NCBI GenBank assembly: GCA_018818235.1
Contig: JAHISE010000111.1
Coordinates: 1-27,305 of the forward strand
Source: Patescibacteria group bacterium
GTDB taxonomy: Bacteria > Patescibacteriota > Gracilibacteria > Peribacterales > Peribacteraceae
Reading direction: 5' to 3'
DNA length: 27,305 nt
The translations under genes were made by a program, and so were the position numbers. This document shows, piece after piece, positions 6,828-15,224 of this stretch. How positions within the stretch are numbered: position 1 is the first letter of the stretch; each line of letters starts with the position of its first letter. Under the pieces are notes generated by a model that saw only the letters and a program-made list of their open reading frames with translations, made no database searches and had not been told where the DNA came from.

Positions 6828-7466
6828 ATGAAGTACTTTATAGACACAGCAAATGTTGGTGAAGTAGAAGAGGTGGCATCTTGGGGGGTGCTGGATGGCG
6901 TTACAACCAATCCTTCACTTGTTGCCAAGGAAGGTGGTGATTTCAAAGAGACAGTTCTTAAGATGTGCGAGCTTGTTAATGAAGTATCAGCTCAGGTTAC
7001 AGCAACTGAATCTGATGAGATGATTAAACAAGCTGAAGAATATTCAGGCTGGCATAAGAATGTTGTTGTAAAAGTACCAATGACTATCGAAGGACTCAAA
7101 ACTATCAAGTACTGCAAAGAGAAGGGTATCAGAACTAATTGCACTCTCGTCTTCTCTGCTAATCAGGCAGTACTGGCAGCAAAGGCAGGTGCAAGTATGA
7201 TTAGTCCTTTCATTGGGCGGCTTGATGATGTCGGTCAGGATGGTATGGGGCTTATCGCAGAAATAATGACCATTTGGGATAACTATGATTTTGATACCGA
7301 AGTTCTGGTTGCTTCAACCCGTCATCCTCGTCATATAGTGGAAGCTGCAGAGCTTGGTGCTCATATATGTACAATTCCTTTCAAGGTTTTCGAGAAATTG
7401 CCTAAGCATCAGTTGACTGATATCGGGTTACGCAAATTCTTAGATGACTGGGATAAAGTAAAGTAG
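6828..7466 (+). CDS. tal: Transaldolase, fructose-6-phosphate aldolase (TalC/Fsa) type
   Basis: 212 aa, the length of the short single-domain transaldolase/Fsa group. It would transfer a dihydroxyacetone unit between sugar phosphates in the non-oxidative pentose phosphate pathway, or cleave fructose 6-phosphate. Landmarks are MKYFIDTANV (1-10), GVTTNPSL (24-31), the Schiff-base Lys82 in VVVKVPMT, TNCTLVFSANQA and SPFIGRLDD. The start is fixed by the conserved N-terminus. The stop codon TAG shares its last G with the first unit of a heptad repeat, the left arm of a four-helix-bundle cassette that separates this gene from gnd. Family members cannot be split into transaldolase and aldolase from sequence alone. 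Confidence 0.93.
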   Translation: MKYFIDTANVGEVEEVASWGVLDGVTTNPSLVAKEGGDFKETVLKMCELVNEVSAQVTATESDEMIKQAEEYSGWHKNVVVKVPMTIEGLKTIKYCKEKGIRTNCTLVFSANQAVLAAKAGASMISPFIGRLDDVGQDGMGLIAEIMTIWDNYDFDTEVLVASTRHPRHIVEAAELGAHICTIPFKVFEKLPKHQLTDIGLRKFLDDWDKVK

Positions 7467-7987
7467 TCGAAAGTCCAAGGTCGAAAGTCGAAAGTCGAAG
7501 GTCGAAGGTCGAAGGATGGCTGTTGTGTTATTTATGAATAGGGTGTACAGTCGGTCACTATGTCATTTAAACGATTTGAAGATATTAATGTTTGGTGTGA
7601 AGCAAGAGAGCTTAATAAGTTGATTGTAGTTATTTGCAAAAGAACAATTGTAAAAATGGATAAGAATTGGATAGATCAAATCTCACGATCTGTTCTTTCA
7701 GTAGTGTCAAATATTGCTGAGGGAAATGATTCACGATCAGATGTGGAGTTTATTCAATTCTTGGGCTATGCAAAGCGTTCTGCAGCTGAATCCAGATCAC
7801 AAATATATTATGCGTTTGATAGAGGATATATAAGTAAAGTTGAGTTTGATGATATGCTAAAAAGAGCAAATAAAATTTCAAAGCAAATATCAGCATTGAT
7901 GAATTATCTTCATGGTTGTAGAAAAGGAAAAAGATATGTGAAAGCAAGTACAGAATAACTTTCGACCTTCGACTTTCGACCTCCGAC
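7466..7987. mobile_element. Four-helix-bundle cassette 1, bounded by GTCGAAA heptads
   Basis: Left arm 7466-7515 is seven copies of GTCGAAA/GTCGAAG. Right arm 7959-7987 is the inverted form (TTTCGAC/CTTCGAC). Between them is a leader of 44 nt and one four-helix-bundle gene, whose stop codon is directly followed by the right arm. The cassette sits between transaldolase and gnd. Confidence 0.75.
7560..7958 (+). CDS. Four-helix-bundle protein, S23/IVS-type, copy 1
   Basis: 132 aa of the four-helix-bundle family first known from ORFs in 23S rRNA intervening sequences (S23/TIGR02436-like), structurally related to the DGR accessory protein Avd. It shows FEDINVWCEARELNK (residues 5-19), WIDQISRSVLSVVSNIAEGND and EFIQFLGYAKRSAAESRSQ, all typical of the family. 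The C-terminus is basic. Proteins of this fold form pentameric barrels and some bind nucleic acid, but the cellular role is unknown. Here the gene is alone between inverted heptad arms, not inside an rRNA. The leader carries TGTAC 11 nt before the ATG, and copy 2 has a similar site. Copy 2 at 9463-9849 is clearly homologous but faces the other way. Confidence 0.9.
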   Translation: MSFKRFEDINVWCEARELNKLIVVICKRTIVKMDKNWIDQISRSVLSVVSNIAEGNDSRSDVEFIQFLGYAKRSAAESRSQIYYAFDRGYISKVEFDDMLKRANKISKQISALMNYLHGCRKGKRYVKASTE

Positions 7988-7992
7988 TGATG

Positions 7993-7998
7993 TATACT
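7993..7998 (+). promoter_or_regulatory. -10 box (TATACT) for gnd
   Basis: TATACT lies six bases before the ATG at 8005 and overlaps the earlier ATG at 7990. Transcription would start at or next to the initiation codon, giving a leaderless message. The -35 region would fall in the right arm of cassette 1. Confidence 0.5.
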
Positions 7999-8004
7999 TT
8001 AAGT

Positions 8005-9414
8005 ATGAATCAACTCGGAGTCATTGGTCTCGGTACTATGGGAGCAGCACTTGCGAGGAATGCAGCACGCAATGGTGCGGAGGTTTCTGTCTACAATAGA
8101 ACACAAGGGATTACCGATGAGTTTATGAAGGAGTATGGACAGGAAGGTGAGATAAAAGCGTTCAAGTCGTATAAAGATTTAGTACAGAGTTTAGCCCATC
8201 CCAGAGCTATATTAATCATGGTTAAGGCAGGGTATCCTGTGGATAAAGTTATTAATGATGTACGTGAATTTTTGGAGCCGGGAGATATAATAATTGATGG
8301 TGGTAACAGTTTATATTCAGACTCGGAGAGGAGATTTGAAGAACTTGAAAAGAAGGGACTTAGGTTCATTGGCTTAGGAGTAAGTGGGGGAGAAGAGGGT
8401 GCGCTGAATGGACCTAGTATGATGGCAGGCGGAGATAGTGATTCTTACAAGGAATTGGAAGACTTATTAGCTTCAATGGCAGCTGATGATGGAGAAGGTG
8501 GTAAGTGCGTGAGTTTTCTTGGTGAAGGTGGAGCAGGACACTTTGTAAAAATGGTACACAATGGAATTGAGTATGGTGTTATGCAGATCATTGCTGAGTG
8601 TTATGACGTATTAAAAAGAATTGGCGGATTTACAAATGAACAACTCAGTGAAACTTTTGCAGCTTGGCGAGACAGTGATGAGCTAAATTCATATTTACTG
8701 GAGATAACCGCAGATATATTTACAAAGAAAGATCCGGAAGGTTCAGAAGATTTGATTGATGTCATAAAAGATTCAGCCGGACAGAAGGGAACCGGTAAGT
8801 GGACAACTCAGGCGGCTCATGATTTTGGAGTTGCAATTCCAACAATTAATGCAGCGGTTGATGCCAGGATTATTTCTGGCAGTGAAGAGGAAAGAGAATC
8901 AGGAAATGATTTCCCGGTATCTGTAGACGAACAGGATCCAATCCCTCCTCCAAAGAAACTGAACTCAATATTGCGTAATGCATATGAATTGTCTGTAATA
9001 CTCACATACCTTCAGGGCTTATCTTTGATCAAAAAAGCAAATGAGGAAAAAGAGTGGGGGATTGATGCATCAGAAGTTGCTCGCATTTGGCAAGGTGGAT
9101 GCATAATTAGATCTGTTTTGCTTAAGTCTTTGCAGAATTCGTTATCTTCTGACAATGAGGTGGCTAGTGCAGCTAAAGAGGAATTGATTAATAGGTTTTC
9201 AGGTGATCCTCAGAAGGACTGGAGAAGGATTGTAACGTATGCATCGAGTAGAGGAATTCCTATACCTGCAATATCAGCATCCCTTAGTTATTGGGATTCG
9301 TTGAGATCAGATAGACTTCCACAGAATTTGATACAGGCTCAGCGTGATTTTTTTGGAGCACATGGGTTTGAAAGGGTTGATAAGGAGGGGGAGGGGTTTC
9401 ATGGGGGATGGTAG
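8005..9414 (+). CDS. gnd: 6-phosphogluconate dehydrogenase, decarboxylating
   Basis: 469 aa, the normal length of the long form. It oxidises 6-phosphogluconate to ribulose 5-phosphate and CO2 with NAD(P)+. The N-terminal Rossmann motif GVIGLGTMGAALARNAARNG begins at residue 5. It is followed by GGNSLYSDSERR, the substrate-binding block GLGVSGGEEGALNGPS, the catalytic Lys/Asn segment GHFVKMVHNGIEYG, KGTGKWTTQAAHDFG, and the C-terminal AQRDFFGAHGFERVD that reaches into the partner active site. I chose the ATG at 8005 because the one at 7990 overlaps the -10 box. The last 16 codons are strongly biased to G in third position, unlike the rest of the gene. No zwf or pgl is in this window. Confidence 0.96.
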   Translation: MNQLGVIGLGTMGAALARNAARNGAEVSVYNRTQGITDEFMKEYGQEGEIKAFKSYKDLVQSLAHPRAILIMVKAGYPVDKVINDVREFLEPGDIIIDGGNSLYSDSERRFEELEKKGLRFIGLGVSGGEEGALNGPSMMAGGDSDSYKELEDLLASMAADDGEGGKCVSFLGEGGAGHFVKMVHNGIEYGVMQIIAECYDVLKRIGGFTNEQLSETFAAWRDSDELNSYLLEITADIFTKKDPEGSEDLIDVIKDSAGQKGTGKWTTQAAHDFGVAIPTINAAVDARIISGSEEERESGNDFPVSVDEQDPIPPPKKLNSILRNAYELSVILTYLQGLSLIKKANEEKEWGIDASEVARIWQGGCIIRSVLLKSLQNSLSSDNEVASAAKEELINRFSGDPQKDWRRIVTYASSRGIPIPAISASLSYWDSLRSDRLPQNLIQAQRDFFGAHGFERVDKEGEGFHGGW

Positions 9415-9433
9415 GTGATACTAATCCTATTAT

Positions 9434-9923
9434 GTCACTAGTCACTGGTCGCTGGTCACTAGTCAGCCTTGTGATCGTATCTTCCTTTTGCTTTTGTATA
9501 GATATCTGATTAAATTTGAAATTTGTGAAGTAATTGTATTAGTCCTATCAGAGAAAACAGAGAATTCTTCTTGAGAAATATAGTTCTTATCGAGTGTATA
9601 ATATAAATGTGATCTTACTTCAGATGCAGATCTTTTTGCATAACCAAGGAATTTTGCAAATTCAACATCAGATTTAGAGTCATTACCTTCAGCAATATTT
9701 GCCATAATGGAATTACTTGCTCTTGTTATTTGATCAATCCAACTCTGATCTCTTTGAATATGAGCACGTTCACATATTTGGTGAATGCGTTTATTCAGCT
9801 CTCTCGCTTCCTGCCAGGCTTTTATATCTTCAAATTTAGCAAATGCCATTGGTGTACTAACGTACAGCAATGATTACCGATTTGCAATACTTTACTGAAT
9901 GTTTACGACCAGTGACTAGCGAC
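9434..9923. mobile_element. Four-helix-bundle cassette 2, bounded by GTCACTG heptads
   Basis: Left arm 9434-9464 (GTCACTA GTCACTG GTCGCTG GTCACTA GTC) and right arm 9907-9923 (GACCAGTGACTAGCGAC) are inverted. The gene between them is on the minus strand. Its TGA stop (9463-9465) lies inside the left arm and its start is 57 nt from the right arm. This is the same layout as cassette 1 but with an unrelated arm sequence. Confidence 0.75.
9463..9849 (-). CDS. Four-helix-bundle protein, S23/IVS-type, copy 2
   Basis: 128 aa from the ATG at 9849. The frame extends to a TTG at 9870, but MAFAKFEDIKAW aligns with the start of copy 1 (MSFKRFEDINVW). Shared blocks include EARELNK, WIDQI.R, NIAEGNDS.SDVEF and FLGYAKRSA.E.RS, roughly half of all positions by eye. 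Residues end in a basic KSKRKIRSQG tail. It belongs to the family of 23S rRNA intervening-sequence proteins, and function is unknown. It is in inverted orientation relative to its neighbours gnd and the ATPase. The upstream leader carries TGTAC 12 nt before the ATG, again like copy 1. Confidence 0.88.
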   Translation of the reverse strand: MAFAKFEDIKAWQEARELNKRIHQICERAHIQRDQSWIDQITRASNSIMANIAEGNDSKSDVEFAKFLGYAKRSASEVRSHLYYTLDKNYISQEEFSVFSDRTNTITSQISNLIRYLYKSKRKIRSQG

Positions 9924-9978
9924 TTCAAAGATTATCAATTACTGGTACCCAGTTACACTTAAGATTAAACTATTCAAC

Positions 9979-12462
9979 ATGTACGCAAACGTAACCGCTG
10001 ATGAAGTCCTTAAGCGTTTGGGGAGTTCATTAAATGGCTTGATGACCAATGAAGTCACAAAAAAAAGAAATGAATTTGGATTTAACGAACTTCCACATAA
10101 AAAAAGATCATTAATTCTATTATTCCTAAGACAGTTTAACGACATCCTCGTTTACATCCTTATGGGAGCTCTTGCGCTTTCGATTACTATGCCATTTCTG
10201 GTAGGTCACGCGCTAACGTTCGAGAGTTTTCTGGATGCAATTGTAATTGGAGCAATCCTTATACTAAATGCCATACTAGGTTTTGTTCAGGAATACAAAG
10301 CGGAAGAGGCGATTGCTATGCTTCAGAAACTGTCATCTCCTCATGTGAGAGTTAGGAGGAACGGAGGAGAAAAAATTATTGAATCACGCGAGTTGGTCCC
10401 CGGAGATATAGTAATAATAGAAGCTGGTGACATGATTTCAGCTGATGGTAGGATTGTCACTGAGTCTCATCTTAGATGCAATGAATCAAGTCTTACGGGT
10501 GAACATGCGGCGGTTTCTAAGAATAAGAAGAGGCTTAGCGGCAAGCTTCCTTTAGCTGAGCAGGAGAATATGGTCTTCAGGGGAACTCTGGTGACTCGCG
10601 GATCAGGTGAGTATGTGGTTACTGCTACAGGGCTTCATTCGGAGATTGGCAAAATCGCAAAGCTAGTTTCGGAGACTGAGTTCCCCGAGACTCCACTTCA
10701 GAGAAGAATGAAAAAGCTTGGGCAACTTTTGGGAATGGTAGTGGTCGTCCTTTGTTTGTTTGTAGTTGGAGTCGGAGTGATGAAGGGAATGTCGTTCAAT
10801 GAGATAATGCTCATTGGAGTCAGTCTTGCGGTCTCTGCAGTCCCCGAAGGATTACCGGCAGTGGTCACGGTTTGTTTGGCTCTTGGAGTTCGTAGGATGG
10901 TAAAAAAGAACACCCTTGTTCGTCGTTTGGATTCTCTGGAAACTCTTGGTAGTGTAACCGTAATATGCGCAGACAAAACAGGAACTATCACTGAAAATAA
11001 AATGAAGGTAAGAGAAGTATGGACCGAAGGCGGAGGAAAGTCCGGTGATGAAGACCTAATGGCTTTGGTATTAAGTTCATGTAACAGGGCAAAGTGGCCA
11101 AACCTTGGAGATCCGACTGAAATTGGTTTGCTTGCGTATGCACGCAAGATTGGAGTGGAGCGTCTGCAAATAGATAATGAGGAGGTTCCCTTTACATCAG
11201 AAGATAAGTATATGCAAACCAGACACGGGCGAAAATCTTTTCTTAAAGGAGCTCCCGAAGTAATTGTAAAGAAATGTGATGATGTAAACAAAGCTCAGGT
11301 TCTTAAAAAGAATGATGAGTTTGCACAAAATGGGCTCAGGGTTTTGGCGGCTGCAATAAAAGAGAATGGAAAGGTCAGATTCTTAGGGTTAGTAGCTTTG
11401 GACGATCCTCCACGTGAAGGAGTTAAAGATGCTATTCAGAATGCAAAGAATGCGGGAATCAGGACGATTATGATAACAGGTGATAACATTGTTACTGCCA
11501 AAGCAATTGCTGATCAGGTTGGTATAGAAGGGGATGCAATGCTGGGTGACGAAATGGCAACTCTTTCAAAGGCAAAATTAAAGAAGCAATTAATGACCAC
11601 ATCGGTTTTCGCAAGAGTTTCACCGACTCATAAATTACAAATACTGGAGGCATTAAAAAAGCTTGGTGAAATTGTAGCAATGTCCGGTGATGGGGTTAAC
11701 GATGCACCGGCTCTTAAAGGTTCCCATGTTGGGATTGCAATGGGGCGCAATGGTACGGAAGTTGCACGTGAAGCTGCGAGCATTGTTCTTGCCGATGATC
11801 ATTATTCAACGATTGTGAATGCGATCAGGGAAGGTAGGCGCATCTACGATAACATTCGCAAGTTTATCCTGTATCTTTTGCGTGCCAATTTTGATGAACT
11901 GCTTTTGATAATGACTGTGCTCATAATAGGAATACCTCTGCCATATCTACCAATCCATATTCTATGGATTAACTTGATGACTGATGGATTGCCTGCTCTT
12001 GCGTTAGGAATGGAAAAAGCTGAGGCTGACATTATGCGACGTCCGCCGCGAGCTCCCAATGAACATCTGTTGGCAGGGGAGTGGGGGAGGCTGGTTGTTG
12101 CTGGACTTTACGCGTTTGCTTTGGCGTTCTTGTACTTCCTATGGCAGCTCAGTTCTGGTGCCCCTCTTATAGAAGCTCGCACGGCAACGTTTACGCTTGC
12201 GATTATGTTTGAGCTGTTCCTTGCATTTACAGTTCGCTCACGCCGTCCTATATGGGAGATCGGAGTGTTCTCTAACAAGTGGCTGATCGGTGCGGTCACT
12301 ATACCGTTTCTGATGCAATTGATACTTCTGTATACACCACTCAATGTCCTGTTCAGATTGGTACCTCTTAATCCTTTCCAATGGATAGAGATCCTTCTGC
12401 TTTCATTCTCGGGGTTTGTGGTGTTTGAATTGCTTAAGTTGGTGCCAGAAAAAAGGGCTTAA
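9979..12462 (+). CDS. P-type cation-transporting ATPase (P2, calcium-type)
   Basis: 827 aa. It pumps a cation, most likely Ca2+, across the membrane by ATP-driven phosphorylation. It has the N-terminal cation-ATPase segment (1-40), paired membrane helices near 46-75 and 83-103, and the actuator motif TGEH (173-176) in place of the usual TGES. It also has PEGLP in M4 (about 290), the phosphorylation site DKTGT (about 332), KGAPE in the nucleotide domain, MITGDN, the hinge GDGVNDAPALK, and a C-terminal six-helix region with NLMTDGLPALALG. PEGLP and N..TD fit the P2A/PMR1-like calcium group, but Na+ or Mn2+ cannot be excluded. A TAAACT box lies seven bases before the ATG. The last 15 or so codons are rich in G-ending triplets. 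Confidence 0.93.
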   Translation: MYANVTADEVLKRLGSSLNGLMTNEVTKKRNEFGFNELPHKKRSLILLFLRQFNDILVYILMGALALSITMPFLVGHALTFESFLDAIVIGAILILNAILGFVQEYKAEEAIAMLQKLSSPHVRVRRNGGEKIIESRELVPGDIVIIEAGDMISADGRIVTESHLRCNESSLTGEHAAVSKNKKRLSGKLPLAEQENMVFRGTLVTRGSGEYVVTATGLHSEIGKIAKLVSETEFPETPLQRRMKKLGQLLGMVVVVLCLFVVGVGVMKGMSFNEIMLIGVSLAVSAVPEGLPAVVTVCLALGVRRMVKKNTLVRRLDSLETLGSVTVICADKTGTITENKMKVREVWTEGGGKSGDEDLMALVLSSCNRAKWPNLGDPTEIGLLAYARKIGVERLQIDNEEVPFTSEDKYMQTRHGRKSFLKGAPEVIVKKCDDVNKAQVLKKNDEFAQNGLRVLAAAIKENGKVRFLGLVALDDPPREGVKDAIQNAKNAGIRTIMITGDNIVTAKAIADQVGIEGDAMLGDEMATLSKAKLKKQLMTTSVFARVSPTHKLQILEALKKLGEIVAMSGDGVNDAPALKGSHVGIAMGRNGTEVAREAASIVLADDHYSTIVNAIREGRRIYDNIRKFILYLLRANFDELLLIMTVLIIGIPLPYLPIHILWINLMTDGLPALALGMEKAEADIMRRPPRAPNEHLLAGEWGRLVVAGLYAFALAFLYFLWQLSSGAPLIEARTATFTLAIMFELFLAFTVRSRRPIWEIGVFSNKWLIGAVTIPFLMQLILLYTPLNVLFRLVPLNPFQWIEILLLSFSGFVVFELLKLVPEKRA

Positions 12463-12480
12463 TTAGCTCTGGACTTTAGC

Positions 12481-13138
12481 ATGAGTAGTAAATATATTGT
12501 TTTGCTTATGGAAAATCTAAAATCCAATTTACCGGAGGAATGGTATGCTGCTGACATAGAAGAGGATTATTTTGGTCCATATCAATATCAAAGATTTATT
12601 GTATCTGTAAAAAAAGAAAGGATATTGGAAATTATAAGAGAGCTTATTGGTGAATTGGGTAATCCTTTGGATGTTGTATTGAATACATTACATAATGCGA
12701 GTGAAGTGTCTAGAAAAGATATTGCAGAGAATGTTGATCCCACTGTTTTACATAGTTCATTGTGCGAGGCAGAAGATCTATTAATCAATGATGATTGCTT
12801 TGAATTAACTGTAAGATCTTCCGAGCGCGAGCGTCCGGATCAGCATAAGTCTTTGGTTATTCTAGAGGAGTCGGGTAATGAAGTTGGTGATTTGAGTTAT
12901 GATGGATGGAATAGCGTGGTATTACCACAAAATAAATTGATTCATTGTTACAATGAAGTTGAAGCTTGCAGGATTAGATATCAGAGAGTATTACATTCTT
13001 GTGGATTACAACGATTACCAAAAGTAATATGGCCGGAATGTGTAGAGTTATTGATGGAAAGGAGTCAATCTCCTGAGCACAGTGAAATGTATTTACGTTT
13101 GTGTGAAGGTATTGGACTGGAGTTGGATAGTGAGTTTT

Positions 13139-13140
<2 letters not shown>
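12481..13140 (+). CDS. Hypothetical protein (219 aa) downstream of the ATPase
   Basis: I do not recognise this protein. It starts 18 bases after the ATPase stop, on the same strand, with no terminator between, so the two are probably co-transcribed. It has no signal peptide or membrane span. It is acidic, predicted mainly helical, and has several Cys (in LCEAEDLL, DDCFEL, HCYNE, ACRIR, SCGLQ, WPECVE, LRLCEG). They are not in a clear metal-binding pattern. It could be a cytosolic regulator of the pump, but only position suggests that. The stop is TGA. Confidence 0.7.
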
Positions 13141-13451
<311 letters not shown>

Positions 13452-13511
13452 GTGCGTTATTAAGTATATAGGAACATAGGCAATAGAAAACCCAGAAAAT
13501 TGTCAAAACAG

Positions 13512-13545
13512 CACATCTTCCCAACCTTCCCAACCTTCCCTACCT
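13512..13545. repeat. Short 9-nt tandem repeat after the L,D-transpeptidase gene
   Basis: About two and a half copies of CCCAACCTT, just downstream of the stop of the gene at 13554-14129 (which is on the minus strand). No inverted partner was seen. Confidence 0.6.
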
Positions 13546-13553
13546 AATTAAAA

Positions 13554-14129
13554 CTACATCCAAACAAACATCTCCGACTCCAACCCATATCGTGATACCA
13601 CCTCAAAGTCTCCATCATTAACATCAAACATTTCTTCAATCATATCCATGATAGGCTTTCGTACAACAATGCATCCCATTGATCCGAATCGTCCGGGACT
13701 TTCGAATATACGATCTTCATACTTATACTCATGGATCCCATAAGCTGTGTTAGTCTCACCGTCTTTAAATAACCTGATAAATCTTCCTGAAGGCCCAAAG
13801 GTTACTCTGTCTCCTTTTATCTCCTTGCTCATGGCTCTCCAGTCCCATGTGGGAGTAGCAGCGTTATAACAGCGTCCAATATAGCAGACATACTTACGTT
13901 GTCCTGTTACCAGAGCAAAACGGTAATATGTACCATCATTATGGACCAGATATCCAAAGTTATCCTTAGTATCTATTAGCATACTATCTCCCTTAGCAGG
14001 TTCCCAAGACCTGAATCCCACTCTTTTATACATAGGTGCCGGGCTTGCAGCTGTAGGAGCTGGGGCAATTGCAGTGAGCATCAATGCAATCAAAAAGGCG
14101 CCGGTAACAGAGGATAAACGTTTTTTCAA
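13554..14129 (-). CDS. Secreted L,D-transpeptidase (YkuD-like), SMGC variant
   Basis: 191 aa from a TTG start. There is an in-frame stop just upstream, and only this start gives a complete signal peptide (KKRLSSVTGAFLIALMLTAI...AAS, residues 2-29). The domain matches YkuD L,D-transpeptidases, which cross-link peptidoglycan stem peptides through a catalytic Cys. Visible are His133 in YGIHEY and Cys153 in GRFGSMGCIVV. The usual motif is S-H-G-C; here His is replaced by Met151. The Cys and the upstream His are kept, so activity is plausible. A TTGACT/TATAAA promoter with 19-bp spacing ends five bases before the TTG. It is divergent from rsmH. The last ten codons (GGG TTG GAG TCG GAG ATG and on) favour G in third position. 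Confidence 0.85.
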   Translation of the reverse strand: MKKRLSSVTGAFLIALMLTAIAPAPTAASPAPMYKRVGFRSWEPAKGDSMLIDTKDNFGYLVHNDGTYYRFALVTGQRKYVCYIGRCYNAATPTWDWRAMSKEIKGDRVTFGPSGRFIRLFKDGETNTAYGIHEYKYEDRIFESPGRFGSMGCIVVRKPIMDMIEEMFDVNDGDFEVVSRYGLESEMFVWM

Positions 14130-14134
14130 AGTTG

Positions 14135-14165
14135 TTTATACTACCAATATATAGAAGGAAGTCAA
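14135..14165 (-). promoter_or_regulatory. Promoter of the L,D-transpeptidase gene
   Basis: On the minus strand, -35 TTGACT (14165-14160), a 19-bp spacer, then -10 TATAAA (14140-14135). The -10 is only five bases from the TTG start, so the message is probably leaderless. Confidence 0.55.
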
Positions 14166-14174
14166 TACCCTATA

Positions 14175-14214
14175 AAGCCCTAATATAAGCCAATAAAAGC
14201 GCTATATTGGGCTT
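14175..14214. promoter_or_regulatory. Inverted repeat in the divergent L,D-transpeptidase/rsmH promoter region
   Basis: AAGCCCTAATATAAGC (14175-14190) and GCTATATTGGGCTT (14201-14214) pair with two small bulges. It lies in the 180-bp region between two divergent cell-envelope genes and is a candidate operator. It could also be a leftover palindromic repeat. Confidence 0.4.
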
Positions 14215-14297
14215 ATCAGATATGTATAAAAAATGTATACAAATATATGATAAATATAGTCAAAATGAGACTGCTTTCCATAATTTGCGTAAGCCCT

Positions 14298-14303
14298 TAC
14301 AAT
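14298..14303 (+). promoter_or_regulatory. -10 box (TACAAT) for rsmH
   Basis: TACAAT is six bases before the ATG at 14310, with TTTCCA at 14275-14280 as a fair -35 (17-bp spacer). It implies a leaderless message starting at 14310 and argues against the upstream ATG at 14247. Confidence 0.5.
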
Positions 14304-14309
14304 CCAGTT

Positions 14310-15206
14310 ATGCAACATTTATCTGTCTTACATAATGAGGTTTTGGCATTACTTGATCCAAAGGCAGGGGAGTCTGTTTTGGATGTAACTTTGGGTCTTG
14401 GCGGACATTCCAAATCATTTCTGGAGAAGATAGGAGATTCAGGTCATTTAACGGGGATCGAAGCTGATGAGAATAATTTGAAATTGGCTCAGGAACGATT
14501 AAAGGCATTCGAGAATCAGACTGAATTAGTACACGCTAACTTTAGGGAAATTGAACTAATGAATTTGCCAATAGTAGATATTATTTTTGCTGACTTGGGA
14601 CTAAGTTCTCCTCACTTAGATGATCCTGATAGGGGATTTACTTTCAGAGAAAATGCTCCGCTTGATATGCGCTTTGACAGATCTAATGGGATTACTGCTG
14701 CACAGCTTATCAAATCACTTAAGGAAGAAGAACTTGCAAATATATTTTGGAAATTCGGTGAGTTAAGAACTTCCAGAAGGCTAGCTCGAGCAATAAAAGA
14801 AAAAGAACAAGTGAAAACTACCTTAGATCTTAAGGAATGCATAGAAAAGTCAGCGGGATACAAGGCAAGGGACATTCTGCCACAGGTATTTCAGTCTCTT
14901 AGAATTGCAGTTAATGATGAACTTGGTTCGCTCGAAGTACTTTTGAATATTGGTCCAAAATTACTTAAAAAAGGAGGAAGAATGGGAATCATAAGCTTTC
15001 ATTCATTGGAAGATAGAATGGTGAAGAAAGCATTCCGTGAACTTTCTCAACCAATGATTGATGATGTGACAGGAGCAGTGACAGAAGAGGCTCCATTTGA
15101 GGTTATTACTAAGAGGCCGGTGTTTCCTTCGGAGGAGGAGGTGGAGGGGAATTCGAGGGCGAGGAGTGCGAAGTTGCGGGTTATACGTAGGGTTGAGCGA
15201 GTATGA
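14310..15206 (+). CDS. rsmH: 16S rRNA (cytosine-1402 N4) methyltransferase RsmH/MraW
   Basis: 298 aa from the ATG at 14310 (MQHLSVLHNEVLALLDP), which matches the usual RsmH beginning; an in-frame ATG at 14247 would add 21 unconserved residues. It uses SAM to methylate C1402 in the decoding centre. The SAM-binding motif VLDVTLGLGGHS is at about residues 21-32. ADLGLSSPHLDDPDRGF, APLDMRFD, the insert domain with ARAIKE, and QVFQSLRIAVNDEL and ISFHSLEDRMVK near the C-terminus are all family hallmarks. RsmH usually opens the division/cell-wall cluster, and an ftsL-like gene follows here, but 557 bp of repeats lie in between. The last 36 codons switch strongly to G-ending triplets. The stop is TGA. 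Confidence 0.96.
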   Translation: MQHLSVLHNEVLALLDPKAGESVLDVTLGLGGHSKSFLEKIGDSGHLTGIEADENNLKLAQERLKAFENQTELVHANFREIELMNLPIVDIIFADLGLSSPHLDDPDRGFTFRENAPLDMRFDRSNGITAAQLIKSLKEEELANIFWKFGELRTSRRLARAIKEKEQVKTTLDLKECIEKSAGYKARDILPQVFQSLRIAVNDELGSLEVLLNIGPKLLKKGGRMGIISFHSLEDRMVKKAFRELSQPMIDDVTGAVTEEAPFEVITKRPVFPSEEEVEGNSRARSAKLRVIRRVERV

Positions 15207-15224
15207 GGCTTTTGAACCGTTTAG

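Noticed and set aside
7466..7515. Possible CRISPR array
   Set aside because: The units are 7 nt with no spacers, and there are no cas genes.
7560..9849. Diversity-generating retroelement, because the bundle proteins resemble Avd
   Set aside because: No reverse transcriptase and no template/variable repeat pair were found in the window.
7466..9923. 23S rRNA intervening sequences
   Set aside because: There is no rRNA around the genes; the neighbours are protein genes.
14247..14309. Upstream start for rsmH
   Set aside because: The 21 extra residues do not resemble RsmH, and the -10 box at 14298-14303 lies inside this stretch.
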